Shown piece by piece: positions 26,180-34,393 of a stretch of DNA of 64,000 bases. Location of the stretch: assembly GCA_963711725.1 (NCBI GenBank), contig CAVQFO010000028.1:1-64000 (forward strand), in the 5' to 3' direction. Made by a program: the position numbers and the translations under genes. How positions within the stretch are numbered: position 1 is the stretch's first letter; each line of letters opens with the position of its first letter. Below the pieces are notes generated by a model. The model ran no database searches, was not told where the DNA came from, and was given only the letters and a program-made list of their open reading frames with translations. This stretch comes from CAVQFO01 sp963711725 (GTDB lineage: Bacteria > Pseudomonadota > Gammaproteobacteria > Nitrococcales > Aquisalimonadaceae).

Positions 26180-27478
26180 ATGCCGGACGGACAAGACAGC
26201 GCCCCCCGCCGCTCCGCCCAGGAAATCGCCCGCGAGATCTTCAGCGGGCGGATGCTGGTGGCGTTGCTCATGGGCTTTTCCTCGGGCCTGCCCCTGCTGC
26301 TCACGGGCTCCCTGCTGCAGGCCTGGATGCAGCGCGTGGGCGTGGACCTTGGGACCATCGGGCTGTTCGCCCTGGTGGGCCTGCCCTACACCCTCAAGTT
26401 CCTGTGGGCCCCGCTGGTGGACCGCTACATGCCCCTGCCCCTGGGCCGGCGCCGGGGCTGGCTGCTCATCTTCCAGCTCGCGCTCACCGGCGCCATCGCT
26501 TCCCTGGGGTTCACCCACCCATCCGCCGCGCCCCTGGTGGTGGCGGCAGTCGCGCTGCTGGTCACGTTCTTTTCCGCCTCCCAGGACATCGTGATCGACG
26601 CCTACCGCCGGGAATCCCTGTCCGACGACGAACAGGGCCTGGGCGCCGCGCTGTACGTCAACGGCTATCGGCTGGGCATGCTGGTGGCCGCCAGCGGCGG
26701 CCTGATTCTGGCCGACCACATCACCTTCGAGGCCGTCTACCTGATCATGGCCTGCACCATGGCGGTGGGCGTCGTGACCACGCTGCTGGCCCCGGAACCC
26801 CCCGCCGCGGAAGGCACCCCGAAGACGCTCAAGGAAGCGGTGATCGAACCGTTCGTGGAGTATTTCACCCGGCGGGACGCCGTGCTGATTCTGATATTCA
26901 TCCTGCTCTACAAACTGGGCGACGCAATGGCCACCCAGATGACCACCCCCTTCTATCTGCAAACCGGGTTCACCATGACGGAGGTGGGCACCGTGGCGAA
27001 GCTGTTCGGCTTCTGGGCCACGGTGGGCGGCGGCCTGCTGGGAGGCGTGCTGATCCTGCGGCTGGGAATTTACCGCTCGCTGTGGGGCTTCGGCATCCTC
27101 CAGGCCCTGTCCACCGCCTGCTTCGCCGCCCTGGTATACACCGGGCCGGACGTAACGGCCCTGGCCGGCGTGATCGGCTTCGAGAACCTGGCCAGCGGCA
27201 TGGGCACCGCAGCCTTCGTGGCCTTCATGGCGAGCCTGGCCGACCGGAAATTCACCGCCACCCAATACGCCCTCCTGTCCAGCCTCATCGGCGTGCCGCG
27301 CACCCTGTTCGCAGCGCCCACCGGCTTCATGGCCGAGGCTCTGGGGTGGTTCAACTTCTTCATCCTGTGTAGCCTCATCGCAATCCCCGGGCTATTGATG
27401 CTGATCCGCTTCAGGAGCTGGCTGCGGCCACCCGCCGGCGAAACCATCGTCAGCGCCGCCCATCATCCGGAGCCTTGA
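26180..27478 (+). CDS. ampG: AmpG-type MFS transporter (muropeptide permease-like)
   Basis: 432 residues from ATG at 26180 with RBS AGGAG; the upstream open frame is antisense to the Rieske gene. AmpG signatures: LLMGFSSGLPLLLTGSLLQA, LPYTLKFLWAPLVDRY, SASQDIVIDAYRRESL, and the late FTATQYALLSSLIGVPRTLF. Twelve or so membrane helices. It likely imports GlcNAc-anhydroMurNAc peptides for cell-wall recycling. No ampC or ampD is near. The C-terminus is short compared with the E. coli protein. Confidence 0.9.
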   Translation: MPDGQDSAPRRSAQEIAREIFSGRMLVALLMGFSSGLPLLLTGSLLQAWMQRVGVDLGTIGLFALVGLPYTLKFLWAPLVDRYMPLPLGRRRGWLLIFQLALTGAIASLGFTHPSAAPLVVAAVALLVTFFSASQDIVIDAYRRESLSDDEQGLGAALYVNGYRLGMLVAASGGLILADHITFEAVYLIMACTMAVGVVTTLLAPEPPAAEGTPKTLKEAVIEPFVEYFTRRDAVLILIFILLYKLGDAMATQMTTPFYLQTGFTMTEVGTVAKLFGFWATVGGGLLGGVLILRLGIYRSLWGFGILQALSTACFAALVYTGPDVTALAGVIGFENLASGMGTAAFVAFMASLADRKFTATQYALLSSLIGVPRTLFAAPTGFMAEALGWFNFFILCSLIAIPGLLMLIRFRSWLRPPAGETIVSAAHHPEP

Positions 27479-27575
27479 TCGCGCCCCCGATGTTGGCAGT
27501 TGAAGAGCCGCCCCCAGATATCATCCAGGGCATTGCGAGCGGACCGGCGCCATTTTCGACAACAAGGAGAACACC

Positions 27576-28439
27576 ATGGACGCTATGCAGCAGTTCATCC
27601 AGCAGAACGACCTGCAGCAGCTATTCCTGGCCTGGGGCGGGCGGCTTCTGGGCGCGATCATCATCTTCGTCGTGGGCCGGTGGATCGCCAAGCTGCTCAC
27701 GGACTGGTCCGCCCGAGCCATCAAGAAGAAGGCCGATCCCACGCTGGTGGATTTCTGCTCGAACATTTTCTACGCCGTGCTGCTGGCGGCCGTGGTGATC
27801 GCCGCGCTGGATCGGCTCGGCGTCAGGACCACCTCGCTGCTGGCCCTTTTGGGCGCCGCCGGCCTGGCTGTCGGCCTCGCGATGAAGGACTCCCTGAGCA
27901 ATTTCGCCTCGGGGGTGATGCTGATCGCCTTCCGCCCCTTTCGGGCCGGCGAATTCGTCCAGGTCGCCGGGGAACTGGGCACGGTCGAACACGTGCGCAT
28001 CTTCCACACGCTGCTGAAAACCCCCAACGGCCAAGCGCTGTGGATCCCCAACGGCAACATCACCAACGGCAACATCACGAATTTCTCGTCCAAGCCCACC
28101 CGGCGCGTGGACCTGACCATCGGCGTCAGCTACGACGACGATTTGCGCAAGGTCCGGCAGGTATTGGAGGAGGTTCTCAAGTCCGAGCCCCGCATTCTGG
28201 AAGACCCGGCGCCTCAGATCCTGGTCACCGAGCTGGCCGACAGCAGCGTGAACTTCAAGGTTCGCCCCTGGACCAAGACGGATGACTGGTGGGCGACCAC
28301 CTGCGATCTCACCGAGAAAATCAAACTCACCTTCGATGAGCAGGGCATCACCATCCCCTACCCCCAACGGGACGTGCATCACTATCATGAGGATGGGCCC
28401 GAGGACGAGGCAAACACCAACAAGGAGAACGCGACATGA
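27576..28439 (+). CDS. mscS: Small-conductance mechanosensitive channel MscS
   Basis: 287 residues, same size as E. coli MscS. Three N-terminal helices; the pore helix AAGLAVGLAMKDSLSNFASG is glycine/alanine patterned as in MscS. The beta domain holds FRAGEFVQVAGELGTVEHVR and IPNGNITNGNITNFS. It releases solutes on hypo-osmotic shock. Stop codon overlaps the start of the next small gene. Confidence 0.95.
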   Translation: MDAMQQFIQQNDLQQLFLAWGGRLLGAIIIFVVGRWIAKLLTDWSARAIKKKADPTLVDFCSNIFYAVLLAAVVIAALDRLGVRTTSLLALLGAAGLAVGLAMKDSLSNFASGVMLIAFRPFRAGEFVQVAGELGTVEHVRIFHTLLKTPNGQALWIPNGNITNGNITNFSSKPTRRVDLTIGVSYDDDLRKVRQVLEEVLKSEPRILEDPAPQILVTELADSSVNFKVRPWTKTDDWWATTCDLTEKIKLTFDEQGITIPYPQRDVHHYHEDGPEDEANTNKENAT

Positions 28440-28573
28440 TTTCCCTGACATTCCCGATCATCCCGCTGCTGTCCCTGATCGCCGGCGTGATCATCCTGGT
28501 CAAGCCCAGATTCCTGAATTATGTCGTGGCGTTTTACCTGATCGCCGCCGGCATCATCGGCCTGCTGCGCTAG
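28436..28573 (+). CDS. DUF3096-like 45-residue membrane protein
   Basis: ATG at 28436 overlaps the mscS stop (ATGA). It encodes 45 residues with two helices: LTFPIIPLLSLIAGVIILV, then KPRFLNYVVAFYLIAAGIIG. Length, order and the central KPR..N-Y motif fit the DUF3096 family of tiny membrane proteins. Translational coupling to mscS suggests it acts with the channel, which is inference. RBS AAGGAG lies at 28421-28426. Confidence 0.8.
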   Translation: MISLTFPIIPLLSLIAGVIILVKPRFLNYVVAFYLIAAGIIGLLR

Positions 28574-28622
28574 GGAGACGCTGCCCTGAGCGCGGGCTTG
28601 CGCATGGATCGGCGTCTCCCTA
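28571..28622. other. Perfect 11-bp inverted repeat after the DUF3096-like gene
   Basis: TAGGGAGACGC (28571-28581, including the stop codon) and GCGTCTCCCTA (28612-28622) are perfectly complementary around a 30-base loop. No T-run follows. Possible transcript-stabilising or terminating structure before the peroxiredoxin promoter. Confidence 0.55.
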
Positions 28623-28624
28623 GC

Positions 28625-28662
28625 GATAGGCATACCCTATCGAGGGGATAAAATAAATCAAC
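28625..28662 (+). promoter_or_regulatory. OxyR-like operator upstream of the peroxiredoxin gene
   Basis: ATAG (28626), seven bases, CTAT (28637), seven bases, ATAA (28648), seven bases, CAAC (28659). The first half is the palindrome GATAGG-N5-CCTATC. OxyR recognises four ATAG/CTAT-like elements at 7-base spacing; the first three fit in sequence and spacing, the last is poor. It lies about 75-110 bases upstream of the peroxiredoxin start, a sensible operator position. Confidence 0.45.
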
Positions 28663-28736
28663 TTCATAAAACAGCTTCGCATCCCTACACTTGCCGGTGA
28701 ACGATATGAAAAGCGGTTTTCACAGGAGGTTTCTCA

Positions 28737-29339
28737 ATGAGTGTACTGGTAGGACGCGAAGCACCTGAATTTACGGCCCCGGCAGTGCTGGGCGACGGCC
28801 AGATCACCGACAACTTCAAGCTGTCGGACCTGCGCGGCAAATACATTGTGCTGTTTTTCTGGCCGCTGGACTTCACCTTCGTGTGTCCTTCGGAGATCAT
28901 TGCCCATAACAATCGCGTGAAGGAATTCCGCGATCGCGGCGTTGAAGTGGTGGGCGTGTCCATCGATTCCGAGTTCACTCACTTCGCTTGGCGCAACACG
29001 CCGGTGAACCAGGGCGGCATCGGCCCGGTGGAGTTCCCCATCGTCTCCGACAAGCAGCACCGGATCTGCCAGGCGTACGGCATCGAGCATCCGGAGGAAG
29101 GCGTCGCCCTGCGGGCCTCCTTCCTGATCGACCGCGACGGCGTCGTCCAGCATCAGGTGGTGAACAACCTGCCGCTGGGCCGCAATGTCGACGAGATGCT
29201 GCGCACGGTCGACGCGCTGCAGTTCACCGAAGAGCACGGCGAGGTCTGCCCCGCCGGCTGGCAGAAGGGCGACCAGGGCATGAAGGCGGACGCCGAGGGC
29301 GTCGCCGAGTACCTGAGCGGCCACGCCGAGCAGCTCTGA
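28737..29339 (+). CDS. Typical 2-Cys peroxiredoxin (AhpC/Prx1 type)
   Basis: 200 residues from ATG at 28737 with strong RBS CAGGAGG. Peroxidatic C50 in FTFVCPSEI and resolving C171 in EVCPAGWQKG; FWPLDFTF and FPIVSDKQHRICQAYG are typical. It reduces H2O2 and organic peroxides, re-reduced by thioredoxin (trxB is next) or AhpF. It follows an OxyR-like site, so it is probably peroxide-induced. I cannot tell ahpC from tsa-type by eye. Confidence 0.95.
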   Translation: MSVLVGREAPEFTAPAVLGDGQITDNFKLSDLRGKYIVLFFWPLDFTFVCPSEIIAHNNRVKEFRDRGVEVVGVSIDSEFTHFAWRNTPVNQGGIGPVEFPIVSDKQHRICQAYGIEHPEEGVALRASFLIDRDGVVQHQVVNNLPLGRNVDEMLRTVDALQFTEEHGEVCPAGWQKGDQGMKADAEGVAEYLSGHAEQL

Positions 29340-29355
29340 TTCAGCGGTAACACAC

Positions 29356-29384
29356 GCCGCTCCGGGATCAAGCCCCGGAGCGGC
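29356..29384. other. Hairpin between peroxiredoxin and trxB
   Basis: GCCGCTCCGGG (29356-29366), GCCGCTCCGGG complement CCCGGAGCGGC (29374-29384). Eleven-pair stem, loop of seven, no T-run; may give partial termination or mRNA stability between the two redox genes. Confidence 0.6.
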
Positions 29385-29424
29385 CTCGATCAAGAAACGC
29401 AACCACGGCGAGGAACGATCCGAC

Positions 29425-30420
29425 ATGGCTGAGGCACAACACCACCGATTGCTGATTCTGGGCTCCGGCCCGGCCGGTTACACGGCGGCGGTCTACGCGG
29501 CCCGCGCCAATCTCAAGCCCGTACTGATCACGGGCATGCAGATGGGCGGCCAGCTCACCACCACCACCGATGTGGACAACTGGCCCGGCGACGTGGAAGG
29601 CCTTCAGGGTCCCGCGCTGATGGAGCGGATGAAATCCCATGCCGAGCGCTTCGGCACGGAGATCGTGTTCGATCACATCCACACCGTGGATCTGGGCCAA
29701 CGCCCCTACCGGCTGGAAGGCGACGCCGGCGCCTACACCTGCGATGCGCTGATCATCGCCACCGGGGCCAGCGCCCGCTACCTGGGCCTGCCCTCGGAGG
29801 AAGCGTTCATGGGCAAGGGCGTGTCCGCCTGCGCCACCTGCGACGGCTTCTTCTACCGGAATCAGTCCGTGGCCGTCATCGGCGGCGGCAACACCGCCGT
29901 TGAAGAGGCCTTGTATCTGTCCAACATCGCCAAGGACGTCACCCTGGTCCATCGCCGCGACAGCCTCCGCGCAGAGAAGATCCTGCAGAAGCAGCTCATG
30001 GAGAAGGACAACGTGCGCGTGGTCTGGAACAGCGAGCTGGACGAAGTGCTGGGCGACGACAGCGGCGTGACCGGCATCCGCCTGCGCGGCCGCGACGGTG
30101 CCGAGGACCAGGAACTGGCGGTCACCGGCGTCTTCATCGCCATCGGCCACACCCCCAACACCTCGATCTTCGAGGGTCAGCTGGACATGGCCGGCGGCTA
30201 CATCAAGGTGAAGAGCGGCACCGAAGGCGGCGCCACCAGCACCAGCGTGCCCGGCGTGTTCGCCTCCGGCGATGTGATGGACCACGTCTATCGCCAGGCC
30301 ATCACCTCGGCCGGAACCGGCTGCATGGCCGCCCTGGACGCCGAGAAGTACCTGGATCAGCTGGGCCTGGACGACGAATCGGAAGAGGAATCGGCGCAAA
30401 CCACCGCCGGCGCCGCTTAG
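29425..30420 (+). CDS. trxB: Thioredoxin reductase
   Basis: 331 residues. FAD motif LLILGSGPAGYTAAVYAARA, redox-active CATC in GVSACATCDGFFYRN, NADPH motif AVIGGGNTAVEEALYLSNIA, C-terminal FASGDVMDHVYRQAITSAG. It transfers electrons from NADPH to thioredoxin. The acidic C-terminal tail (LDDESEEESAQ) is longer than in E. coli. It lies 85 bases after the peroxiredoxin gene, which it can supply through thioredoxin. Confidence 0.97.
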   Translation: MAEAQHHRLLILGSGPAGYTAAVYAARANLKPVLITGMQMGGQLTTTTDVDNWPGDVEGLQGPALMERMKSHAERFGTEIVFDHIHTVDLGQRPYRLEGDAGAYTCDALIIATGASARYLGLPSEEAFMGKGVSACATCDGFFYRNQSVAVIGGGNTAVEEALYLSNIAKDVTLVHRRDSLRAEKILQKQLMEKDNVRVVWNSELDEVLGDDSGVTGIRLRGRDGAEDQELAVTGVFIAIGHTPNTSIFEGQLDMAGGYIKVKSGTEGGATSTSVPGVFASGDVMDHVYRQAITSAGTGCMAALDAEKYLDQLGLDDESEEESAQTTAGAA

Positions 30421-30556
30421 CGGCGCGCCGCCGTGGCCCATGCCGATCCGGCATCAACGGCCGAACACCGGCGCGCCAAGCCATACATGAAAGCATCGAC
30501 ATCGAATCTGTCGATGGCTCCCTTGATCCGGCGAGCCAATGTGGCCACTAATAATA

Positions 30557-30589
30557 GGGAGCACCGGTTTGCCCGGTCGCTCCCTTTTT
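30557..30589 (+). terminator. Terminator downstream of trxB
   Basis: GGGAGC-ACCGG-TTTG-CCCGGT-CGCTCCC followed by TTTTT; imperfect long stem about 140 bases after trxB and 35 before the glutaredoxin start. Confidence 0.75.
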
Positions 30590-30623
30590 GATTGCAGATC
30601 GATCCAGAGGACTATCGGCAACG

Positions 30624-30953
30624 ATGGAGAACAGCACACTCAACCCCGCCATGATCAACCGCAGCGACCATGAGCAGGGCCGCGTCGACCAGGAAACGGC
30701 CAACATGGCACTGTATTACTTCGAAACCTGCCCGTTCTGCGTCCGGGTCCTGCGCACCATCAACCGCCTTCACCTGAAGATCGAGATGCGCAACGTCCGC
30801 GAGGTGCCCGCCTACCGCGAACAGCTCATCAAGGGGGGCGGTAGATCAATGGTGCCCTGCCTGCGCATTCGCGGCGACGACGGCGAAGACACCTGGATGT
30901 ACGAATCCGACGACATCATGGACTACCTGGAAAAGCGCTTCGGCCGAGCCTAA
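30624..30953 (+). CDS. Glutaredoxin-like protein
   Basis: 109 residues from ATG at 30624. After a ~28-residue extension it has the glutaredoxin/GST N-terminal fold: ALYYFETCPFCVRVLRTINR with C36-P-F-C39, then GGRSMVPCLRIRGDDGEDTW (cis-Pro) and ESDDIMDYLEKRFG. It would reduce disulfides or glutathione adducts and completes a redox block with peroxiredoxin and trxB. The N-terminal extension is unusual; ATG at 30705 would give the bare domain. Confidence 0.88.
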   Translation: MENSTLNPAMINRSDHEQGRVDQETANMALYYFETCPFCVRVLRTINRLHLKIEMRNVREVPAYREQLIKGGGRSMVPCLRIRGDDGEDTWMYESDDIMDYLEKRFGRA

Positions 30954-30967
30954 GCCGCACCCCTCAT

Positions 30968-30994
30968 GTAGGAGCGGCGCGCCCCGCCGCGAAC
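30968..30994. repeat. Single REP-like arm GTAGGAGCGGCGCGCCCCGCCGCGAA
   Basis: One arm of the family found as pairs at 18661, 47059 and 56868; here CGCGCCCC replaces CGCTCATC. Confidence 0.65.
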
Positions 30995-31072
30995 AACTGC
31001 TGGAACCGCCCCCCGGCAGGAGTGGTCGTGGCGACCGCGAATCCCGCGACCGTTGCCCTATGGACGCCGGAT

Positions 31073-31849
31073 TTACCCCAACGCCCGCTCATACTCCAAC
31101 GTCAGCGGCGCATGATCCGAAAACCGCTCGGCCGTATAGATCTCCGCCGAGCGCACATGCTCCTCCAGCCCCGGCGTCACCACGTGATAGTCGATCCGCC
31201 ACCCCGTGTTGTTGTCCCAAGCCCGGCCCCGGTTCGACCACCAGGTGTATTTCTCCGGCTCCGGGTCCACCACCCGGAAGGCGTCCACCCAGCCTTCCTC
31301 GCCGAACAGCTTGTCCATCCACGCCCGCTCATCCGGCAGGAACCCGGAATTCTTCTGATTGCTGCGCCAGTTCTTCAGATCGATCTGCTTGTGGGCGATG
31401 TTCCAATCCCCGCAGATCACATACTCCCGGTCGTGCTCGCGCAAATCCCGCAGATGCTCCATGAACCGATCCATGAACCCGTACTTCACCTGCTGGCGCT
31501 CATCCCCCGACGTGCCCGAAGGCAGATACAGCGAGATCACCGACAGATCCCCGAACTGCGCCTCGATGAACCGCCCCTCCGCGTCCATCTCCGGCCAGCC
31601 CAGGCCTTTGATCACCGCATCCGGCTCGCGGCGGCTGTAAATGGCCACGCCGCTGTAACCCTTCTTCTCGGCCGGGTGGAAATAGCAGTGGTAATCCTCC
31701 GGATGAAACGGCTCCCCCTCGATCTGATCCTCCTGCGCCTTGATCTCCTGCAGGCACAGAACGTCGGGCCGCTCCCGGTCCAACCAGTCGAAGAAGCCCT
31801 TGCGCGCCGCCGCCCGAATCCCATTGCAGTTCAGACTGGTTATTTTCAT
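31073..31849 (-). CDS. xthA: Exodeoxyribonuclease III
   Basis: 258 residues. EEP-fold motifs: ITSLNCNGIRAAARKGFFDW, LCLQEIKAQEDQI (metal Glu), YICGDWNIAHKQIDLKNWRS (catalytic Asp/Asn), WRIDYHVVTP and SDHAPLTLEY (catalytic Asp-His). AP endonuclease and 3'-5' exonuclease for base-excision repair. Converges with the glutaredoxin gene. Confidence 0.96.
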   Translation of the reverse strand: MKITSLNCNGIRAAARKGFFDWLDRERPDVLCLQEIKAQEDQIEGEPFHPEDYHCYFHPAEKKGYSGVAIYSRREPDAVIKGLGWPEMDAEGRFIEAQFGDLSVISLYLPSGTSGDERQQVKYGFMDRFMEHLRDLREHDREYVICGDWNIAHKQIDLKNWRSNQKNSGFLPDERAWMDKLFGEEGWVDAFRVVDPEPEKYTWWSNRGRAWDNNTGWRIDYHVVTPGLEEHVRSAEIYTAERFSDHAPLTLEYERALG

Positions 31850-31989
31850 GGTGCTGGCCTTTCAATCGTCAGTTCCGAAAACGCGACAGAATACGGCAGT
31901 GGACAGCTCCCATACCAGACTGGCCGTTCGACATCCGATCACCACCCACCCGCCGTCACTCCCACATCCTCGTCATTCCCGCCCATCTT

Positions 31990-32015
31990 CGTCATTCCCG
32001 CGAAAGCGGGAATCC
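31990..32015. repeat. CGTCATTCCCGCGAAAGCGGGAATCC palindrome
   Basis: ATTCCCGC-GAAA-GCGGGAAT hairpin, a common dispersed bacterial intergenic repeat; a partial copy (CGTCATTCCCGCCC) lies just before it. Confidence 0.6.
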
Positions 32016-32124
32016 ATCCCAGCCGACCACCCCCATCCTTGAGAACCCCACCCCGCCAAGCTATGGTGAAGCATCAACCCCCTCCCGATCCGGCCCAGAG
32101 AAGGCCACAGGAGAACAAACCGAC

Positions 32125-32523
32125 ATGGACGTCAAAGTCACCCTCAAACCAGGCCAGCGCGGTACTAAACAGCTCGTCGACAAGTTCGGAAAGCGTTTGA
32201 TCTGCGTCCGCTATCGTTACGACCGCCAGACCCGCAAGCGCTACAAGACTGCCGAGATCATTGTGGACGAGCAGTTTTGGCTCCCGGATTGCCCTCGACT
32301 GACCTACGATCACCTCGAACCCAAGCCCGAACCCGAGCCCTACACCGCCGTCCTCGTTCAAATCGGTTATGACGAGTATCAACTACGCACCGAGGCGAAA
32401 CAGCGTGGCGGTCAATGGTTGCCGAAGGAACGGCTTTGGCGGATGCGCTATCGGGATGCTGAGGAACTCGGCTTGAAGCCTCGGATTGAGCGATTTGCAG
32501 AGAGACTTGGGGCGGGGGATTGA
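32125..32523 (+). CDS. Conserved hypothetical protein
   Basis: 132 residues. It starts MDVKVTLKPGQRGTKQLVDK, then FGKRLICVRYRYDRQTRKRY and KTAEIIVDEQFWLP. A short Pro/Glu linker (PKPEPEPYTAV) leads to a second part, QIGYDEYQLRTEAKQRGGQW and LPKERLWRMRYRDAEELGL. Basic, soluble, no cysteine pair or membrane helix. I recognise the type as a recurrent proteobacterial hypothetical protein often found near mobile DNA, but no function. It lies at the left edge of the cassette island. Confidence 0.7.
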   Translation: MDVKVTLKPGQRGTKQLVDKFGKRLICVRYRYDRQTRKRYKTAEIIVDEQFWLPDCPRLTYDHLEPKPEPEPYTAVLVQIGYDEYQLRTEAKQRGGQWLPKERLWRMRYRDAEELGLKPRIERFAERLGAGD

Positions 32524-32933
32524 TAGATGTATAAACTTTCTGGGATTCTGCTGGCAGATTTATAAACGTTCCGTCTAATACCTGTTATGCATTGCCGACG
32601 ACCCGACTAGAACGTAACCTCGATATGCCGAAACGCCGATTGGCGTCTCTCGGAGGTAGCCTCCGAGACTGATGATGGCAGGCATCGTTTTCGTGTTACT
32701 AAACCCGTCCAGCTATTGGGCGCAATACGTATGTTCGGAAGGGATCTACCTACTGTCACAAGTCCGAAAGGAGGGTTTGCTTATGGTTATAAGGCTCTTG
32801 CGAGAAGTTAAGCTGTTCGTCAAACGCGCTACCCCACTTGCCATCGAGGCTTGGGAGTCCTGCCTCCCTCACAGGCGCAGCCTGCTGACGAGCCGGTGAA
32901 ATCCCGGCGAAAAGGGGATCCGAGAAACGAAGA
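32524..32933. other. Left junction of the cassette array: two hairpins and no convincing gene
   Basis: This 410-base stretch has an AT-rich start with two similar TATAAAC motifs (about 32530 and 32561). Two back-to-back perfect hairpins follow: ACGCC-GATT-GGCGT (32633-32646) and TCTCGGAGG-TAG-CCTCCGAGA (32648-32668). A 75-codon open frame (32672-32899) has a hydrophobic start, but no RBS or family support and it runs towards the first attC. It could be a decayed first cassette or the former recombination platform. No integrase gene or clear attI was found. Confidence 0.4.
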
Positions 32934-33012
32934 GCATAACAAGCGCTTCGAGGCCGACCGGGTAAAAGCCGCGTGGCGGCTTCCACCCGGCGGCTCAAGC
33001 GCGGCGTTAGGC
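32934..33012 (+). repeat. attC site 1 (79 bp)
   Basis: R'' GCATAAC (32934-32940) and R' GTTAGGC (33006-33012). Arms pair almost perfectly: GCGCTT/AAGCGC, CCGGGT/ACCCGG and AAGCCGC/GCGGCTT around a GTG loop, with unpaired bases interrupting the stem as in folded attC substrates. Confidence 0.85.
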
Positions 33013-33028
33013 AACCGAGTACCGGCGC

Positions 33029-33892
33029 ATGAGCACCAGGCCGACCCTGAGAATCGATCTCGAAAAGATTTATGCGGTCACGACTAAGGCCGTCACCCGC
33101 ACGTCCGTATTCCTTGGACTGGGACTGAACGCCGCTACGGATCCTGACTTCAAGAAGTATGAACTTCAGGGGATCACTCACTTTCAGCTTTTGCCGCCAA
33201 GCCTTCCGGATGAAACCGTCGAGCACTTCAAGGAGGAGTTCTCTCGGTGGGTCCTGGCGAACGGACTGCGCGACCTATCTGAAGCTTTCTCGCTATATCT
33301 TGATCAACTGTTTGAGGCCTGCGCGATTGCAGCGACGAAAGGGAAGATCAAGCGCCTCAATGGAGTCGCCGATGAGGTTAGGAACTTTAGTGAGCAGGGC
33401 CTTCCCAACAAACTAAACGTGCTGAAGCAGAGGTTTGGCGTTGCCGCAGCGAACCAGCCAAACCTCAAGAGTCTGAACAAGGCGCGTAGCATTCTCGCCC
33501 ACCGGCAGGGAGTGGTGGCGCCGAAGGACTGCGCGGAAGACGGCTCATTCCGCGTTACCTGGGTTGGCATGGATGCGACCTTAGAGACCCCGAGCGGGGA
33601 GGCCCATGACGCCTTCCGAGTGCCAGACGGAGGCGTCTTTCTTCCAGAAGGCGGTCAGGTCGTCGTCAGGACTGTTGCACGGGAGCGTGTGTTCAAGTCG
33701 GGAGACGTCATTGGCTTGAGTGCGACAGAACTTGCGGAAATATGCTGGAACATCCAGGGAGCTGCCTGGGAACTCCGAACCAGCAGCATCGCGTTTTTCC
33801 GGAAAATGGGGCTAAAGATCAATGAGGTAAGTGCGCCGAGCGCGTCACCTGATGCAGACGTTAACGAAGAGAACAGAGGCGAAGATGCCTAA
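33029..33892 (+). CDS. Cassette gene 1: hypothetical protein with a possible HEPN-like RxxxxH motif
   Basis: 287 residues from ATG at 33029, 16 bases after attC 1; its stop (33890-33892) lies inside R'' of attC 2. Mostly helical, no signal peptide or membrane helix. Residues 148-163 read SLNKARSILAHRQGVV, with R153-x4-H158 matching the R-x4-6-H pattern of HEPN-type RNases and related helical domains. The following part (170-235) is beta-rich. No family assignment is certain. If HEPN is right, an RNase-like defence or toxin role is possible, but only this short motif supports it. Confidence 0.75.
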   Translation: MSTRPTLRIDLEKIYAVTTKAVTRTSVFLGLGLNAATDPDFKKYELQGITHFQLLPPSLPDETVEHFKEEFSRWVLANGLRDLSEAFSLYLDQLFEACAIAATKGKIKRLNGVADEVRNFSEQGLPNKLNVLKQRFGVAAANQPNLKSLNKARSILAHRQGVVAPKDCAEDGSFRVTWVGMDATLETPSGEAHDAFRVPDGGVFLPEGGQVVVRTVARERVFKSGDVIGLSATELAEICWNIQGAAWELRTSSIAFFRKMGLKINEVSAPSASPDADVNEENRGEDA

Positions 33893-33949
33893 CAAAGCCA
33901 TGGAGCGCGACGGCTGCTTCGCAGCCGCGGCTCATGGCTGGCGTTAGAA
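33887..33949 (+). repeat. attC site 2 (63 bp)
   Basis: R'' GCCTAAC (33887-33893), R' GTTAGAA (33943-33949; last base deviates from GTTRRRY). Stem CCATG..AGC..CGGCTGC pairs with GCAGCCG..GCT.CATGG around TTC. The shortest site of the array. Confidence 0.8.
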
Positions 33950-33958
33950 TTATTAGAA

Positions 33959-34294
33959 ATGAAGAAAACCTGTCCCTGGTGCGGTGAAAGCCTTTCCCTT
34001 GCTCGACCCGGTGCATATCGTGCTGATATGAAGTGGAAAGGAATACCTCTATATCCACAGTGGGTTCGCGTCTGTCCTCATTGCAACAAGCGGATTTCGC
34101 TGAGTCCAAACAGTAAACGTTGGCTCCTTCTAATGCTTCCTCTTCTTTCTATTCTCTTGTGGAGGTCCTGGACTTTCGGGCACTGGACCAATTGGTTCAA
34201 AAATATTGGGTTGATCGACTGGATTGCAGCAATATTGGCCTTTGTCGGAATTGCAATGGATGGTTTAACATCAAGCTACGTTAAAGATGAATAA
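33959..34294 (+). CDS. Cassette gene 2: zinc-ribbon membrane protein
   Basis: 111 residues from ATG at 33959, nine bases after attC 2. Two CxxC pairs, CPWC (5-8) and CPHC (39-42), form a probable zinc ribbon. Two helices follow: WLLLMLPLLSILLW (55-68) and IDWIAAILAFVGIAMDGL (about 86-103). Low GC compared with the chromosome. Zinc-ribbon plus two-helix proteins are common cassette cargo of unknown function. Stop is one base before R'' of attC 3. Confidence 0.75.
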   Translation: MKKTCPWCGESLSLARPGAYRADMKWKGIPLYPQWVRVCPHCNKRISLSPNSKRWLLLMLPLLSILLWRSWTFGHWTNWFKNIGLIDWIAAILAFVGIAMDGLTSSYVKDE

Positions 34295-34381
34295 TTCTAA
34301 CAACGCGCTGAAATGCGTTCCGGCCCGCTGGGCCTCCACCGGACGCACCTATACGGTGCGCCGTTTAGCTCTACGTTAGGC
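34295..34381 (+). repeat. attC site 3 (87 bp)
   Basis: R'' TTCTAAC (34295-34301, first base deviates) and R' GTTAGGC (34375-34381). The inside carries the block TGCGTTCCGGCCCGCTGGGC, then CTCCACCGGACGCAC, shared with attC 4 and partly with attC 5, so these three sites belong to one subfamily distinct from sites 1 and 2. Confidence 0.85.
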
Positions 34382-34393
34382 ACTGAGAATACG

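Noticed and set aside
32672..32899. 75-codon plus-strand open frame before the first attC
   Set aside because: Has a hydrophobic start but no RBS, no family resemblance, and several alternative frames are open in the same stretch; kept only as part of the junction description.
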